Shown here: piece by piece, positions 16,663 to 26,389 of the stretch | Layout: each line of letters begins with the position of its first letter | Numbering within the stretch: position 1 is the first letter of the stretch | Source: Prochlorococcus sp. MIT 0701 | Lineage (GTDB): Bacteria; Cyanobacteriota; Cyanobacteriia; PCC-6307; Cyanobiaceae | Reading direction: 5' to 3' | Length of the DNA stretch: 34,461 bases | Assembly: GCF_000760295.1 (NCBI RefSeq) | Contig: NZ_JNBA01000015.1 | Location: 1 to 34,461 of the forward strand | Program-made: the position numbers and the translations under genes | The notes under the pieces: model-generated | Seen by the model: the letters and a program-made list of their open reading frames with translations, nothing else | Database searches by the model: none | Told to the model about the DNA's origin: nothing

Positions 16663-17379
16663 ATGAACAAGTCGCCCCGGCCAGAGAAGCAAACGGGACG
16701 ACTCCCAGTCCCCTATACCAATCCCTGGGTATCCCTGCGACATGGATTTCGTGATGTCTTCGCAGACCTTGGTCTGCGACTCAGGGAACTCTGGCGTCGA
16801 AACCGGCAAGGCGAATTCTCCACACCAAGGTTCTGGCCTTCGGCAATGGCACCAATGTTCTGGCCATTGACACTTGCAAGCGTACTGATCTTGGGAGTGT
16901 TCCTCAGCAGCCTGCTCATTGATCAGCAACCTGCTGTGGCACAAGCAGATCCTGCAGAGTCATATCCCAGCAATTCAGCTGCGATGGCTGTGATGTCTAG
17001 CCCCTCCACTGCGGAGTCACAGCCTGTTGCAACGTTGTCGGAGCCTTCTGAACTGGAATCCACACAGCTTTCGGTGCCTTTGGCTGTGCCTCTTCAGCTT
17101 GAGCCTCTATTAACGATGCTTGCAGACAATGATCTCCCAAGTGGTTTGCTTCTTGCAGCCGAACCAAGACCCCTGGACAAAGATCTTGTGTTGAGGCTTA
17201 GTTCAGTTTGGAACAACCTCAATTCATCTCGACAACGTGAGCTTGCCGATCGTTGGCAGGCTCTTGCTGAGCAGCTCGGTTATGACGAACTTCAGCTTCA
17301 GGATGAGGTTGATCAACTGCTTGCCAGGACCGCAAGAGTGGGTGTGGGCATGATCATTTTCGATCAGGATTTGGCTTGA
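16663..17379 (+). CDS. Single-pass membrane protein of unknown function upstream of murF
   Basis: This 238-aa protein is not recognised from a named family. A basic cytoplasmic N-terminus (about 1-63) precedes one transmembrane helix (about 65-87, MFWPLTLASVLILGVFLSSL). A Ser/Pro/Glu-rich low-complexity linker follows (about 88-145). The C-terminal helical domain (about 146-238) includes RLSSVWNNLNSSRQRELADR followed by WQALAEQLGYDELQL. Its stop overlaps the murF ATG by one base (TGATG), so the two are translationally coupled. Position with murF suggests an envelope-related job, which is inference. Confidence 0.75.
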   Translation: MNKSPRPEKQTGRLPVPYTNPWVSLRHGFRDVFADLGLRLRELWRRNRQGEFSTPRFWPSAMAPMFWPLTLASVLILGVFLSSLLIDQQPAVAQADPAESYPSNSAAMAVMSSPSTAESQPVATLSEPSELESTQLSVPLAVPLQLEPLLTMLADNDLPSGLLLAAEPRPLDKDLVLRLSSVWNNLNSSRQRELADRWQALAEQLGYDELQLQDEVDQLLARTARVGVGMIIFDQDLA

Positions 17380-18776
17380 TGAGACTGCGTATGGGGCAGC
17401 TGATCGAGCTTTGGGGTACTCCGATGCATGTTCATGCGTCTGACCTAGATCTTGACCAAGCTGTTGGTCCGATCTGCACAGACAGTCGTCAGTTGAGCGA
17501 AGGCAGCTTCTTCGTGCCGTTGGTGGGGGAGCATTTCAATGGTCATGCTTTTCTTGCTCAAGCTCTGAAGCTTGAGGCCCAGGCGGCTGTGGTGGCTCGC
17601 AAAGATCATCATCCAGTGCCCGAGGGTCTCCCCCATTGGATTGTGGAGGACACTCTCGAGGCTTATCAGCAGCTGGGGTTGCTGCATCGCCGTCAGTTGA
17701 ATGTACCGGTGATTGCCGTAACAGGTTCTGCAGGGAAAACCACGACTCGGGAGTTGATCCGTTCTGCACTCACACCCCTTGGTGAGGTCTTGGCAAGTGC
17801 AGGCAACAACAACAACGACGTGGGTGTTCCGCTCACCTTGTTGCAGGCGCATTCAGATCATGGCGCAGTTGTAGTGGAGATGGGTATGCGTGGAATTGGG
17901 GAAATAGAACGACTCTCCTGTTGCACCCAACCAGACGTCGCTGTGATCACCAATATCGGCAGTGCCCACGTCGGTCGTTTAGGTAGTCGTGCAGCGATTG
18001 CTTCCGCCAAGTGTGAGATCACCACTTGCCTGAAACCCAGAGGAGTGATCGTTATCCCAGCAGGAGATTCACTCCTGGAAGATGCTCTTGAGCGGATCTG
18101 GCGGGGGCGGGTGATCCGCGTGGCAGTTGAAGACAATCAACAATTAGAGCGGTCAGAGATTGCAGGTCTGCATCGAAGACCTCTACCCATGGCTGACCTC
18201 GTTGGCCATGTTGACCTTGCCAAGGGTCAACTATTGCTAGAGGGAAAGGCCTACACCCTGCCTTTAGAAGGGATGCATAACGCTTGCAATTTGATGCTGG
18301 CAATCGCAGTTGCCCGTGAATTAGATGTCTGCAAGGAATCGCTAACCGATCTGAAAGTAGACGTTCCTGGTGGCCGTAGTCGACGGCTAAAAGTTGGCAA
18401 CTTCACTGTTCTGGATGAAACCTACAACGCTTCGCCGGAAGCCGTGCAAGCAGCATTAGAGCTATTAGCAATTCAACCGGGACGTCACTTTGCAGTACTC
18501 GGAACCATGCTGGAGCTAGGAGACCAGAGCGTGGCTTTGCATCGCCAAGTTGCTGAACGGGCGGTAGAAGTTGGTTTGGATGGACTCGTCGTGGTTGCTG
18601 CAGGCGCAGAGGCTGAGGCAATGGCAACAGCAGCAGGGTCCTTGCCGCATTTGGCCGTCGTTGCCAACCCAGAGCAGGCTGCTCAGCCATTGCAGGCTTG
18701 GCTTGAGGCCGGCGATGTGGTTCTGCTCAAGGCTAGTCGTGGTGTCGCTCTAGAAAAATTGATCCCTTTGCTCTAA
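17379..18776 (+). CDS. murF: UDP-N-acetylmuramoyl-tripeptide--D-alanyl-D-alanine ligase
   Basis: MurF adds D-Ala-D-Ala to the UDP-MurNAc tripeptide, the last cytoplasmic step of the peptidoglycan precursor. The 465-aa product is read from ATG 17379, which overlaps the previous stop; TTG 17376 is less likely. Domain 1 has ICTDSRQLSEGSFFVPLVGE (about 32-51). The central ATPase domain has the P-loop GSAGKTTT (116-123) and NNNNDVGVPLTLL. The C-terminal domain has LDETYNASPEAVQAAL. It converges on glmU across a 26-bp gap with only a weak hairpin. Confidence 0.96.
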   Translation: MRLRMGQLIELWGTPMHVHASDLDLDQAVGPICTDSRQLSEGSFFVPLVGEHFNGHAFLAQALKLEAQAAVVARKDHHPVPEGLPHWIVEDTLEAYQQLGLLHRRQLNVPVIAVTGSAGKTTTRELIRSALTPLGEVLASAGNNNNDVGVPLTLLQAHSDHGAVVVEMGMRGIGEIERLSCCTQPDVAVITNIGSAHVGRLGSRAAIASAKCEITTCLKPRGVIVIPAGDSLLEDALERIWRGRVIRVAVEDNQQLERSEIAGLHRRPLPMADLVGHVDLAKGQLLLEGKAYTLPLEGMHNACNLMLAIAVARELDVCKESLTDLKVDVPGGRSRRLKVGNFTVLDETYNASPEAVQAALELLAIQPGRHFAVLGTMLELGDQSVALHRQVAERAVEVGLDGLVVVAAGAEAEAMATAAGSLPHLAVVANPEQAAQPLQAWLEAGDVVLLKASRGVALEKLIPLL

Positions 18777-18802
18777 GAGGGCTAAGCCTTAATCCTCTCG
18801 TT

Positions 18803-20143
18803 TCACTGCCAACCATTTTTAATCAATTGTTTGGAGCGGCCAAGGGCGAGAGCACCATTGGGAACATCTTTAGTCAGCGTGGAGCCAGCTCCTACTGTGA
18901 CGTCCGACCCTAAAACAATCGGCGCCACCAAAACGGAATTCGCTCCTGTTTTGCTGTTGTCACCAACCACGGTGAGATGTTTTCTCACACCGTCGTAATT
19001 TGCAGTGATAGTACCGGCCCCGACATTGACACAGCGACCAAGTTGTGCGTCACCGATATAACTGAGGTGATTCACCTTTGAGCCCTCGCCAATTTGGCTT
19101 TTTTTGATCTCCACAAAGTTGCCGATACGGCATTGATCAGCGATGTCTGCACCAGGGCGTAGGTGTGAGAAAGGGCCAATAGCCACCTCATTTCCCACCT
19201 TGGCATCACGTACAACGGAATGAAGAACGCTGACTCCATGGCCAAGGTCGGCATTCTCAATCAAGCTTCCTGGGCCAAGCTGGCAGCCATCGCCAATGTT
19301 GCAGCACCCCCTCAAGTGGGTTTGGGGTTCAATCACCACATCTCTACCGAACTGACAATCTTCACTAAGCGTGCAGCTAGCAGGGTCAGTAAAAGTGACC
19401 CCTTCCTTCATCCAATGATTACGTAGCCGTTCTTGAAGCAGCGCCTCACAGTTTGCAAGTTGGCAACGATCGTTGATGCCATTCACCTCATCAGGATCAG
19501 CTACCTCTACATGCATCGCAATAGGTAGCAACGCCACAGTGTCGGTGAGGTAGAGCTCACCTTGATCATTATCACTACAAAGTTGGGGTAGTACTGCGGC
19601 CAATTTCTTCCAATTGAAGCAGTAGATGCCTGCGTTAGTGAGATTGTTGTGGCGCTGTTCGTCACTACAGTCACGATGTTCAATGATGGTGCTTACGCGG
19701 CCTTGTTGATCTGAAAACACCCTGCCGTAGCCCGTGGGATCTGCGAGTCGGGCTGTTAGCAGCGTGACGTCGGCACCACTTGAACGATGTTCGTTCACCA
19801 AGTGTTCGATCGTGCTTGGTCGAAGTAATGGAACATCACCATTGAGAACCAAAAGCTCGCCATCAAAGCCGTCCAATACGGGCAGTACTTGCTGCACCGC
19901 ATGACCTGTGCCGTTCTGAGGTTGTTGAACAACAAACTCCAAGCCTTGCCAATCAGTGAGCTGCTGTTGCACCTCTTGCGCCTGGTGGCCAACAATCAAC
20001 AAACGCCGTTGAGGTTGAAGGCCCGAGCAACTGGTCAACACCCGCTCAACCAATGTGGAACCTGCGAGCGGTTGCAAGACTTTGGGCAGGCTGCTCTTCA
20101 TGCGGGTGCCCTTCCCAGCAGCCAAGATGGCGACGGCGAGCAT
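18803..20143 (-). CDS. glmU: Bifunctional GlmU: N-acetylglucosamine-1-phosphate uridyltransferase / glucosamine-1-phosphate acetyltransferase
   Basis: GlmU makes UDP-GlcNAc for peptidoglycan and lipopolysaccharide. The 446-aa product has the N-terminal pyrophosphorylase signature [17 protein letters not shown] (7-23), the metal-site NGDVPLLRP near 100 and a C-terminal left-handed beta-helix of hexapeptide repeats. That helix carries the acetyltransferase motifs [20 protein letters not shown] and [11 protein letters not shown]. It stands alone on the minus strand. About 600 bp of gene-poor DNA lies upstream of it. Confidence 0.97.
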   Translation of the reverse strand: MLAVAILAAGKGTRMKSSLPKVLQPLAGSTLVERVLTSCSGLQPQRRLLIVGHQAQEVQQQLTDWQGLEFVVQQPQNGTGHAVQQVLPVLDGFDGELLVLNGDVPLLRPSTIEHLVNEHRSSGADVTLLTARLADPTGYGRVFSDQQGRVSTIIEHRDCSDEQRHNNLTNAGIYCFNWKKLAAVLPQLCSDNDQGELYLTDTVALLPIAMHVEVADPDEVNGINDRCQLANCEALLQERLRNHWMKEGVTFTDPASCTLSEDCQFGRDVVIEPQTHLRGCCNIGDGCQLGPGSLIENADLGHGVSVLHSVVRDAKVGNEVAIGPFSHLRPGADIADQCRIGNFVEIKKSQIGEGSKVNHLSYIGDAQLGRCVNVGAGTITANYDGVRKHLTVVGDNSKTGANSVLVAPIVLGSDVTVGAGSTLTKDVPNGALALGRSKQLIKNGWQ

Positions 20144-20320
20144 GGAGAAATTGGCGAATCGGCCGGAATCTAATTGAATTCCAACAACTTCACTGCACTT
20201 AACAGCCTTTAAGTAGGATCAGCTCAGCTTCTAGCAGTGATTATTCAGCCAGAAAGCACCAGCAAAGTAACTGCATTACTAGAAATGATACTTAGACAGC
20301 AAGCAAGTCCCTCCACGGCG

Positions 20321-20350
20321 AATAAAAAGTACTCATCATTGATGAGTACT
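20321..20350 (-). terminator. Rho-independent-type terminator on the minus strand
   Basis: A perfect 10-bp stem (20328-20337 with 20341-20350) encloses a 3-base loop and is followed on the minus strand by TTTTATT. The stem is not GC-rich but has no mismatch. It lies 70 nt after the small membrane-protein ORF ending at 20420 and is well placed to end that transcript, or the mnmD/aroA transcript if it reads that far. On the plus strand there is no T tract. Confidence 0.6.
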
Positions 20351-20419
20351 CATGAAAGCAAACCTCGAAGCATGATTATGAATCCCAAACTTGAGCAGGC
20401 TTGGAGTCAAAGGTGAGGA

Positions 20420-20587
20420 TCACCAAGCAACAATCGTGAAGGGATTATCTGATTGAATTGCATCTGGGAGAGAGATCAATGCCAGAATGCCAAAAATATA
20501 AGCACACCACATTATACCAACCGAGTCTGTGTTCAACGTTGCGATCCGATTGTTTAAAGGTCCGATGAATGATTTGCCATGAAACAT
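20420..20587 (-). CDS. Small membrane protein, truncated relative to its family
   Basis: This 55-aa ORF is read from ATG 20587. The core reads NNRIATLNTDSVGIMWCAYI, then FGILALISLPDAI, then NPFTIVAW. As I recall it, this matches the first half of a small bacterial membrane-protein family of pattern NRIAxxITxxVGTMWxAYxF, LALISLPxAI, IVAWxAQTFLQLVLL. Here a stop follows directly after IVAW, so the second hydrophobic segment (AQTFLQLVLL type) is lost and the product has one membrane helix (about 24-40). No strong Shine-Dalgarno is present. A hairpin terminator follows 70 nt downstream. It may be a truncated but transcribed gene. Confidence 0.5.
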   Translation of the reverse strand: MFHGKSFIGPLNNRIATLNTDSVGIMWCAYIFGILALISLPDAIQSDNPFTIVAW

Positions 20588-20626
20588 TTTTTTACCATGC
20601 TTATCGTAGCGAGCTCAGGGATATGC

Positions 20627-20642
20627 TCCTTGGCTCCAAGGA
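20627..20642. promoter_or_regulatory. Perfect 16-bp dyad, possible operator
   Basis: TCCTTGG and CCAAGGA flank a CT centre, an uninterrupted 7-bp inverted repeat. It is 40 bp upstream of the small membrane-protein start at 20587, a position suiting a repressor or activator site. No known regulator consensus is recognised. Confidence 0.25.
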
Positions 20643-20668
20643 TCTTGTTGGTAGCGCTTGTGTAAGTC

Positions 20669-20821
20669 ATGAAAAAAGAGGATCCAAGAATGACTTTAAA
20701 CAATCTCTTTCAATTCTTATCTATTCTAATTTTTTTCACTAGTTTCTTCCTGACAAGAATCAACCTTTGCTTTGCTTTGCTTTGCTGTCCAGCGATGGTG
20801 CCAGGTATTGGTCGCCTCTAA
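20669..20821 (+). CDS. Doubtful 50-aa hydrophobic ORF antisense to the mnmD-like gene end
   Basis: This ATG ORF begins MKKEDPRMTLNN and has a hydrophobic stretch [15 protein letters not shown], giving the shape of a small membrane protein. Two thirds of it lie antisense to the 3' end of the convergent mnmD-like gene. The T-rich DNA would yield such residues by chance, so I regard it as weak. Confidence 0.12.
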   Translation: MKKEDPRMTLNNLFQFLSILIFFTSFFLTRINLCFALLCCPAMVPGIGRL

Positions 20822-21712
20822 TCCGCAGAGCTGTTGTTCAGTGCTACGCCGCCTCCGGATCACTTCTGCCTGGTCTTCTCCAGTTGGATCGCGGTACGGA
20901 ACGGCTGCGCGTGTATGTAGATGTTCATGTTCCATTGCAGAAAGCGCCCGCCAACCAGGACCTTTCTCTCCAAAGCTGATATTGAACTGTTTTATACCCA
21001 TGGTGCCACTGCTCCAACCTCCGCGCTCCCCTGGCACTTGCAGTAGCGAGAATAATTTCAGCCCTGCTCGCTGCAAGCTGGCACGTATGGCCGCTGCACG
21101 GCTATAGGTCAGCAGCCTCCCACCTGGAGCCAATCGTATGGCCAGGCCATGCAGAAACTCTTCACTCCATAGCTGTGGGCAGCGACCTGGAGAGAAGGCG
21201 TCGTGAAGAATCAAATCAAACTGCTCATCTTGGGGTAGCTGATGAAGCGTTTGACGTGCATCGCCCCACAACATTGTTCCCCTGCTCTCTGGCTGATCCC
21301 AACCATCACAATCTCGGATTAAAATAAGTCTCTGGTGGACCGATGCTGACCAGGCACTACAGAAACCCGTCTGCGCCAAAGCGAGTTCCAGTGGTCGCCT
21401 GTCAATCTCTAGACCCCACCACAGCACTTTCGGTGCTGGAGTTGGCATGGCATCCAGCACAGCCGCAGTGTTGTAGCCAAGACCCATGCATACGTCGAGG
21501 ATCCGAAGAGTTTGTCCGCCACTAAAGCGCGTCAACTCTGCCGGTTGTGCGAATTTCGCGCATGCTTCATTCAGCGCTCCGGCGGAGTTGTGGAACGCTT
21601 CGTCGAAGTACTCACTATGCAGGCTGAAGCTACCATCCGCCGTTGGGAAAACGTTCAGCTCCCCCAAAGGGCGAGAGTGGCCGGCATTAGCGATGCAGCC
21701 GCTCAAGGTCAT
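20726..21712 (-). CDS. mnmD: MnmC/MnmD-family tRNA-modifying methyltransferase
   Basis: This 328-aa SAM methyltransferase has the fold of the MnmC N-terminal domain (DUF752). Visible marks are [17 protein letters not shown], the SAM motif [16 protein letters not shown], and [20 protein letters not shown], the family's HDxFSP box. MnmD converts nm5s2U to mnm5s2U at the tRNA wobble position; that exact substrate is inferred from the family. No oxidase domain is fused. The start overlaps the end of aroA by 26 bp. The C-terminal 50 residues are polar and variable and contain the four CTTTG units at 20765-20784. Confidence 0.8.
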   Translation of the reverse strand: MTLSGCIANAGHSRPLGELNVFPTADGSFSLHSEYFDEAFHNSAGALNEACAKFAQPAELTRFSGGQTLRILDVCMGLGYNTAAVLDAMPTPAPKVLWWGLEIDRRPLELALAQTGFCSAWSASVHQRLILIRDCDGWDQPESRGTMLWGDARQTLHQLPQDEQFDLILHDAFSPGRCPQLWSEEFLHGLAIRLAPGGRLLTYSRAAAIRASLQRAGLKLFSLLQVPGERGGWSSGTMGIKQFNISFGEKGPGWRALSAMEHEHLHTRAAVPYRDPTGEDQAEVIRRRRSTEQQLCGLEATNTWHHRWTAKQSKAKVDSCQEETSEKN

Positions 21713-23012
21713 CCCAGAAGTTGGGGTAGGAAACAGCCGCAGCTTCGCTACCAGTCAAGCGGGAATTGCCCTCCGCCAGCAACGCAGCCACCGCCAGGCT
21801 CATGGCGACACGATGATCCGTTTCACTATCGAGGTCTGTGCCTCGCAGTGTTCGCCCCCCGCGGATAGTGAGCCCATCGGCATGTTCATCGATATCTGCT
21901 CCCATAGCCGTGAGTTGCCTGGTCATCACAGCGAGCCGATCGGTTTCCTTGACGCGCAGTTCACTAGCGTCAGTAATTTTGCTTTCACCATCACAGAAAC
22001 AAGCAGCCACCGCCAGGATCGGCACCTCGTCGACCAGGCGAGGAATGATGTCCCCATTGATGCTGAAAGGCTTTAACGGACCTTGCCTCACCCGTAGGTC
22101 TCCAACCGGCTCACCGGCGACTTCATGGCGGTTGAGCACCTCAATGCGAGCTTCCATTTGCTGCAACACTTCCAAGATGCCAGTACGGGTGGGGTTTAAA
22201 CCAACGTTTTCCACCACCAGCTCAGCTCCAGGCACTAGCACGCCTGCGACAAGCCAAAAGGCAGCGGAACTGATATCACCTGGAACGACAATATTTTGCC
22301 CATAAAGCTTTTGTCCTGGGCTCACTCTGATATGGCGGCCCATCTCTCCTCCCACTTCGAGATCAGCACCGAATGCCCGCAACATGCGTTCGCTGTGGTC
22401 TCTCGAATGGGCTGGTTCGATCACAGTCGTTGCCCCATCAGCTGTAAGGGCTGCCAGCAGCAGGGCTGACTTCACCTGGGCACTTGCTACAGGTGTACCG
22501 ATGACACCACCACGAAGTTTCTGACCGCTCACGGCAAGGGGTGCGAAGTCGCCGTTGGATCGCCCTTTGATTTTGGCTCCCATCATTGCTAAAGGCTGGC
22601 CAACCCGATTCATCGGCCTACGGCGCAAAGAGGCATCACCGCTAAGCACGAAATGGCGGCCCTTGCGTGCCGCCAACAGCCCTAACATCAGCCGCATTGT
22701 TGTGCCGGAGTTGCCGCAGTCGAGTACATCTTGCGGTTCTTGAAGCCCATCGAGGCCAACGCCCTCAACCCGAACTGTTTGCCCTGCCCGGATTGGGCTG
22801 ATGGTGACTCCCATGGCGCGAAGGCAGGCGGCGGTACTAATGGGATCTTCAGCAGGTAAAAGGCCTTCGATGGTGGTGCCCCCTTCTGCGATAGCTCCAA
22901 ACAACAGCGCTCGATGGGAAATCGATTTATCTCCAGGAACTCGCACCGTTCCAGAAAGCCCACCACCTGCTCGAAGCTCACGTGTCAATGAGGCAGTGCT
23001 TGTAACGCTCAA
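21687..23012 (-). CDS. aroA: 3-phosphoshikimate 1-carboxyvinyltransferase (EPSP synthase)
   Basis: AroA joins shikimate-3-phosphate with phosphoenolpyruvate in the pathway to chorismate, which feeds aromatic amino acids and also the phylloquinone and plastoquinone made by menD/menB and ubiD. The 441-aa product has [16 protein letters not shown] (25-40, Lys29), the PEP-site box [15 protein letters not shown] (100-114) and [12 protein letters not shown] near 365. It lies upstream of the mnmD-like gene on the same strand with a 26-bp overlap, so the two form an operon. Confidence 0.97.
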   Translation of the reverse strand: MSVTSTASLTRELRAGGGLSGTVRVPGDKSISHRALLFGAIAEGGTTIEGLLPAEDPISTAACLRAMGVTISPIRAGQTVRVEGVGLDGLQEPQDVLDCGNSGTTMRLMLGLLAARKGRHFVLSGDASLRRRPMNRVGQPLAMMGAKIKGRSNGDFAPLAVSGQKLRGGVIGTPVASAQVKSALLLAALTADGATTVIEPAHSRDHSERMLRAFGADLEVGGEMGRHIRVSPGQKLYGQNIVVPGDISSAAFWLVAGVLVPGAELVVENVGLNPTRTGILEVLQQMEARIEVLNRHEVAGEPVGDLRVRQGPLKPFSINGDIIPRLVDEVPILAVAACFCDGESKITDASELRVKETDRLAVMTRQLTAMGADIDEHADGLTIRGGRTLRGTDLDSETDHRVAMSLAVAALLAEGNSRLTGSEAAAVSYPNFWDDLERLHR

Positions 23013-23159
23013 TGGGTGTGGCCCGGATCAGATCGATCTTATGGGCAAGCGTTTGAGCTTATTTCCAATTTTTTTTGTGCTGTGCAATTTGTCTCTTTTG
23101 GATCATCTCAATCAGCAGATAGCTGACGAGTGTTTTTTGCTAAACAGTCCATTTTTAAT

Positions 23160-24725
23160 TCAGGTCTTTTTGACCATCGCTTGACGACAAAGGCTCTCCA
23201 TCACATAACCGAACAGGCTTGGATCAGGTTCTTTGCTGCCCAGATCCTCCAGCCCCAACTCCTGCCATCGAGCATCCACCCTGCTTTCTAGATCTGCATC
23301 CCGACTGAGTGGCTCGCCCCATTCATGGCGCTTCTCAGGGCCAATCTTAGTGGTGGCGTCGATAGCCATCCTGCCTCCGAGCCCTAGATGTTCGCTAGCA
23401 AAATCAAGGCTGTCGAAGGGGGTGTTCTCAAGTACAAAGAGATCCCTTTGCGGATCGACCTGTGCAGCGATAGCCCATACCACTTGACGTGGATCTCTCA
23501 CGTTGATGTTTGCATCTACCACGACAACGAATTTTGTATAAGTGAATTGAGGCAATGCGCTCCAGAAAGCCATCGCGGCACGCTTGGCTTGTCCTGGATA
23601 AGACTTGTCGATTGCAATCACCGCCAGCTTGTAACTGAGGGCCTCCATCGGTAGAAAGAAGTCAACAATCTCCGACACCTGTTGACGCAAGATGGGCGTA
23701 TAGATGCGGTTCAAGGCGATGGCGAGCATCGCTTCTTCTTTGGGGGGGCGGCCGCTAAACGTAGTGAGGAAAATCGGATCGCGGCGTTGAGTCACGCAGT
23801 GGAAGCGCACCAATGGTGAAGACTCCACTCCTCCATAGAAGCCCATATGGTCACCAAATGGGCCATCCTCTAATTCCTCACCTGGTGTGATCGTTCCTTC
23901 CAATACCACTTCGCTGTGGCTAGGGACTTGCAAGTCAAGTGTTTTGCAACCAGTGAGACGTACACCCTCTCCTGCATAAAGACCAGCAAAAAGCCATTCA
24001 CTGAGTTGCACAGGAATCGGGGTTGCTGCGGCCATGATCAGCAGAGGGTGAACACCAATAGCAATGGCTACCTCCAGCTTCTGGCCCATGGCAGCAGCTT
24101 TGCGTAGGTGCCTGGCTCCGCCGCGAACGCTCAGCCAATGCACCGTCATGGTCTTTGGCGATTGGCGTTGTAAGCGATAGACCCCCACATTCGGCACTCC
24201 CGTTTCCGGGTCTTTGGTAATCACAAGACCCAGGGTGATCACACCACTGGCATCGCCTGGCCAGGGACGGATCAAAGGCAGGTTGTCGAGATTCAACGCA
24301 TCTCCACGCAGCACCTGCTGGTGGCAGGGAGGTGTGAGATCCAGGTCTGGTCGCGCTTTGATCAAATCCCAAAACACACTTGCGAACTGTCGGGTTTCTT
24401 GCAGACCCTTTGGCGGCCTTGGTTGCTGCAGCAGAGCCAGACGAGTACCCAGATCCTCAAGTTGCTGAGCGTTGTCCAAACCCATGCTCCACACCACTCG
24501 CTCCAAGGTGCCCATCAGATTCACTGCCACTGGCATCGATGAACCAATCACGTTTTCGAACAACAGGGCCGGTCCTCCCAGGCCCAGTACCCGATCAGTG
24601 ATAGCGGCTAGTTCTAAATCTGGGTCTACGGGGGCACTGATCCGCCTTAGTTGGCCACGTTGATCAAGTAGGGCTAGGAAGTCCCGCATGTCTTGGGACG
24701 CAGGTCCGCGACGAAGCAGGGGCAT
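23160..24725 (-). CDS. ubiD: UbiD-family decarboxylase
   Basis: This is a prenylated-FMN-dependent decarboxylase. In cyanobacteria this family removes the carboxyl group of the prenylated 4-hydroxybenzoate intermediate in plastoquinone synthesis. I take ATG 24725 (PLLRRGP), giving 521 aa; TTG 24746 and ATG 24689 are alternatives. Family marks are RGQLRRISAPVDPDLELAAI, the cofactor-site GVPNVGVYRLQRQSPKTMTV, and EGTITPGEELEDGPFGDHMG with the catalytic Glu. It is divergent from comB (64 bp apart). The UbiX prenyltransferase is not in this window. Confidence 0.94.
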   Translation of the reverse strand: MPLLRRGPASQDMRDFLALLDQRGQLRRISAPVDPDLELAAITDRVLGLGGPALLFENVIGSSMPVAVNLMGTLERVVWSMGLDNAQQLEDLGTRLALLQQPRPPKGLQETRQFASVFWDLIKARPDLDLTPPCHQQVLRGDALNLDNLPLIRPWPGDASGVITLGLVITKDPETGVPNVGVYRLQRQSPKTMTVHWLSVRGGARHLRKAAAMGQKLEVAIAIGVHPLLIMAAATPIPVQLSEWLFAGLYAGEGVRLTGCKTLDLQVPSHSEVVLEGTITPGEELEDGPFGDHMGFYGGVESSPLVRFHCVTQRRDPIFLTTFSGRPPKEEAMLAIALNRIYTPILRQQVSEIVDFFLPMEALSYKLAVIAIDKSYPGQAKRAAMAFWSALPQFTYTKFVVVVDANINVRDPRQVVWAIAAQVDPQRDLFVLENTPFDSLDFASEHLGLGGRMAIDATTKIGPEKRHEWGEPLSRDADLESRVDARWQELGLEDLGSKEPDPSLFGYVMESLCRQAMVKKT

Positions 24726-24789
24726 GGTTGGTGAGACAGGCAGCAAAATGATCTAGTTACTGTGGCGCACGTCGTTCCTTATCGAGGCC

Positions 24790-25521
24790 ATGCAGCTCGC
24801 CTATTTCCATGTGGCCGCGGATGTGCCTCAGGGGACTGAGCCTGACGCTGCTGTCGTCATCGACGTTCTCAGAGCCACCACCACCATCGCCTGGGCTTTA
24901 AACAACGGTGCCGAAGCTGTTGAGACCTTTGCTGATTTGGACCAACTGAGGCAAAGCGCTGCTCAATGGCCGGAGTCTTCCCGCTTGATGCTTGGTGAGC
25001 GAGGCGGAAAGCGCATTGAAGGATTTGATCTGGGAAATTCCCCCGTCGCTGTAGTGCCAGAGCAAGTGGCTGGCAAAAGACTATTTATGAGCACGACCAA
25101 CGGCACGCGCTCGTTGCAGCGAGTGCGTGGAGTTCAGCGTTTGTACACATTGGCACTACCGAACCGCAAGGCTGTTGCAGACCACTTGTTGATGGATCCA
25201 CCTGAGCAACTTTGGATTGTTGGTAGTGGCTGGGAAGGGGCCTACTCCCTGGAGGATTCTTTAGCAGCAGGAGCATTGGCCGATTTGCTATTGGATGCTG
25301 CAGCTGATGAGGCTTATGTCGTGAACGACGAACTGACTGCTGCTCTAGCCCTTTGGCAGCAGTGGAAGCAAGATCCAGAAGCCTGTCTTCGTCAAGCCAG
25401 CCATGGGCAACGCTTAATTGGGCTTGGCGATCACGATGCAGATTTCAGATGTTGTGCTGAATTGGATCGGCTTTCTGTGGTTCCTGTTCAGGTCAAACCA
25501 GGAGTCCTTTGTGCCTCTTGA
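24790..25521 (+). CDS. comB: 2-phosphosulfolactate phosphatase
   Basis: This 243-aa protein has the ComB-family N-terminus [20 protein letters not shown] (about 22-41), then DLGNSPVAV and [10 protein letters not shown]. ComB is a Mg-dependent phosphatase first described in coenzyme M biosynthesis, but it is widespread in bacteria that do not make coenzyme M. The cyanobacterial role, perhaps in sulfolactate metabolism, is therefore open. It opens a plus-strand run of five genes with short gaps. Confidence 0.9.
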   Translation: MQLAYFHVAADVPQGTEPDAAVVIDVLRATTTIAWALNNGAEAVETFADLDQLRQSAAQWPESSRLMLGERGGKRIEGFDLGNSPVAVVPEQVAGKRLFMSTTNGTRSLQRVRGVQRLYTLALPNRKAVADHLLMDPPEQLWIVGSGWEGAYSLEDSLAAGALADLLLDAAADEAYVVNDELTAALALWQQWKQDPEACLRQASHGQRLIGLGDHDADFRCCAELDRLSVVPVQVKPGVLCAS

Positions 25522-25563
25522 AACCACACTGCGATCTAAAGTCTCGCTCTCTGTATCAACCCT

Positions 25564-26385
25564 GTGAACGACTTTCTGGCAGCCGCTTTGCAGCTGACGA
25601 GCACCTCGGAGCCAGAGCTCAATTTTGCTGCTGCCGAAGAGCAGATCGAACTCGCTGCCCGCCGTGGTGCGGAATTGGTTGGATTACCTGAAAATTTTGC
25701 CTTTATGGGTGATGACGAGCGACGGCTGGAGCTTGCACAAGACTTAGCTCAGCAATGCAGCCGCTTTCTGGTCACCATGGCAAGGCGCTACCAGGTGGTG
25801 CTTCTGGGCGGTGGCTACCCTGTGCCTGTAGGAGATAGCAATCACACGGTAAACAGAGCCGAATTGGTTGGTCGTGATGGTCAACTGCTAGCGAGATACG
25901 ACAAGATTCATCTCTTCGATGTGGATCTGCCTGAAGGCAACACCTATCGGGAATCGGCCACGATTACGCCTGGTCGTGAACTACCCCCGGTCGTGGATGT
26001 ACCAGGACTATGTCGGGTGGGACTATCCATCTGCTACGACGTGCGCTTCCCTGAGCTCTATCGCCATCTCGTCGCTGCTGGCGCCGAGTTATTGATGATT
26101 CCTGCAGCCTTCACGGCTTTCACCGGAAAAGATCACTGGCAGGTCTTACTGCAGGCCAGGGCCATCGAGAACACCTCCTATGTGCTTGCACCTGCCCAGA
26201 CAGGTCGTCATTACAGCCGTAGGCAGAGCCATGGACATGCCATGGTGATTGACCCCTGGGGAACCGTCTTGGCTGATGCAGGGGTGAGTCAGGGTGCTGC
26301 CATTGCCCCTGTGGATAACTCACACATTGGTCGCATTCGCGCGCAAATGCCAAGCCTCCAACACCGGCAGTCAGCACTGTTCTGA
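25564..26385 (+). CDS. Carbon-nitrogen hydrolase (Nit1-like, nitrilase superfamily)
   Basis: This 273-aa protein has a GTG start. The Glu-Lys-Cys triad is complete: Glu43 in GLPENFAF, Lys114 in RYDKIHLFDV and Cys157 in SICYDVRFPELYR. The C-terminal GHAMVIDPWGTVLAD and the overall pattern place it closest to the Nit1 branch. Members of that branch repair deaminated glutathione to 2-oxoglutarate and Cys-Gly. Substrate assignment is from family knowledge. It begins 42 bp after comB and ends 4 bp before the amidase. Confidence 0.92.
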   Translation: MNDFLAAALQLTSTSEPELNFAAAEEQIELAARRGAELVGLPENFAFMGDDERRLELAQDLAQQCSRFLVTMARRYQVVLLGGGYPVPVGDSNHTVNRAELVGRDGQLLARYDKIHLFDVDLPEGNTYRESATITPGRELPPVVDVPGLCRVGLSICYDVRFPELYRHLVAAGAELLMIPAAFTAFTGKDHWQVLLQARAIENTSYVLAPAQTGRHYSRRQSHGHAMVIDPWGTVLADAGVSQGAAIAPVDNSHIGRIRAQMPSLQHRQSALF

Positions 26386-26389
26386 GCCA

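Larger units (their letters stand above)
20144..20725. other. Gene-poor stretch between glmU and the mnmD-like gene
   Basis: The stretch holds a small minus-strand membrane-protein gene (20420-20587), a minus-strand terminator (20321-20350) and a perfect dyad TCCTTGG-CT-CCAAGGA (20627-20642). A doubtful plus-strand ORF (20669-20821) runs into the mnmD-like gene. The remaining 180 bp beside glmU must contain the glmU promoter, but no clear boxes were identified. Confidence 0.5.

Noticed and set aside
18774..18800. Bidirectional terminator between murF and glmU
   Set aside because: Only a 5-bp AGAGG/CCTCT stem with a long loop and no T tract on either strand was found.
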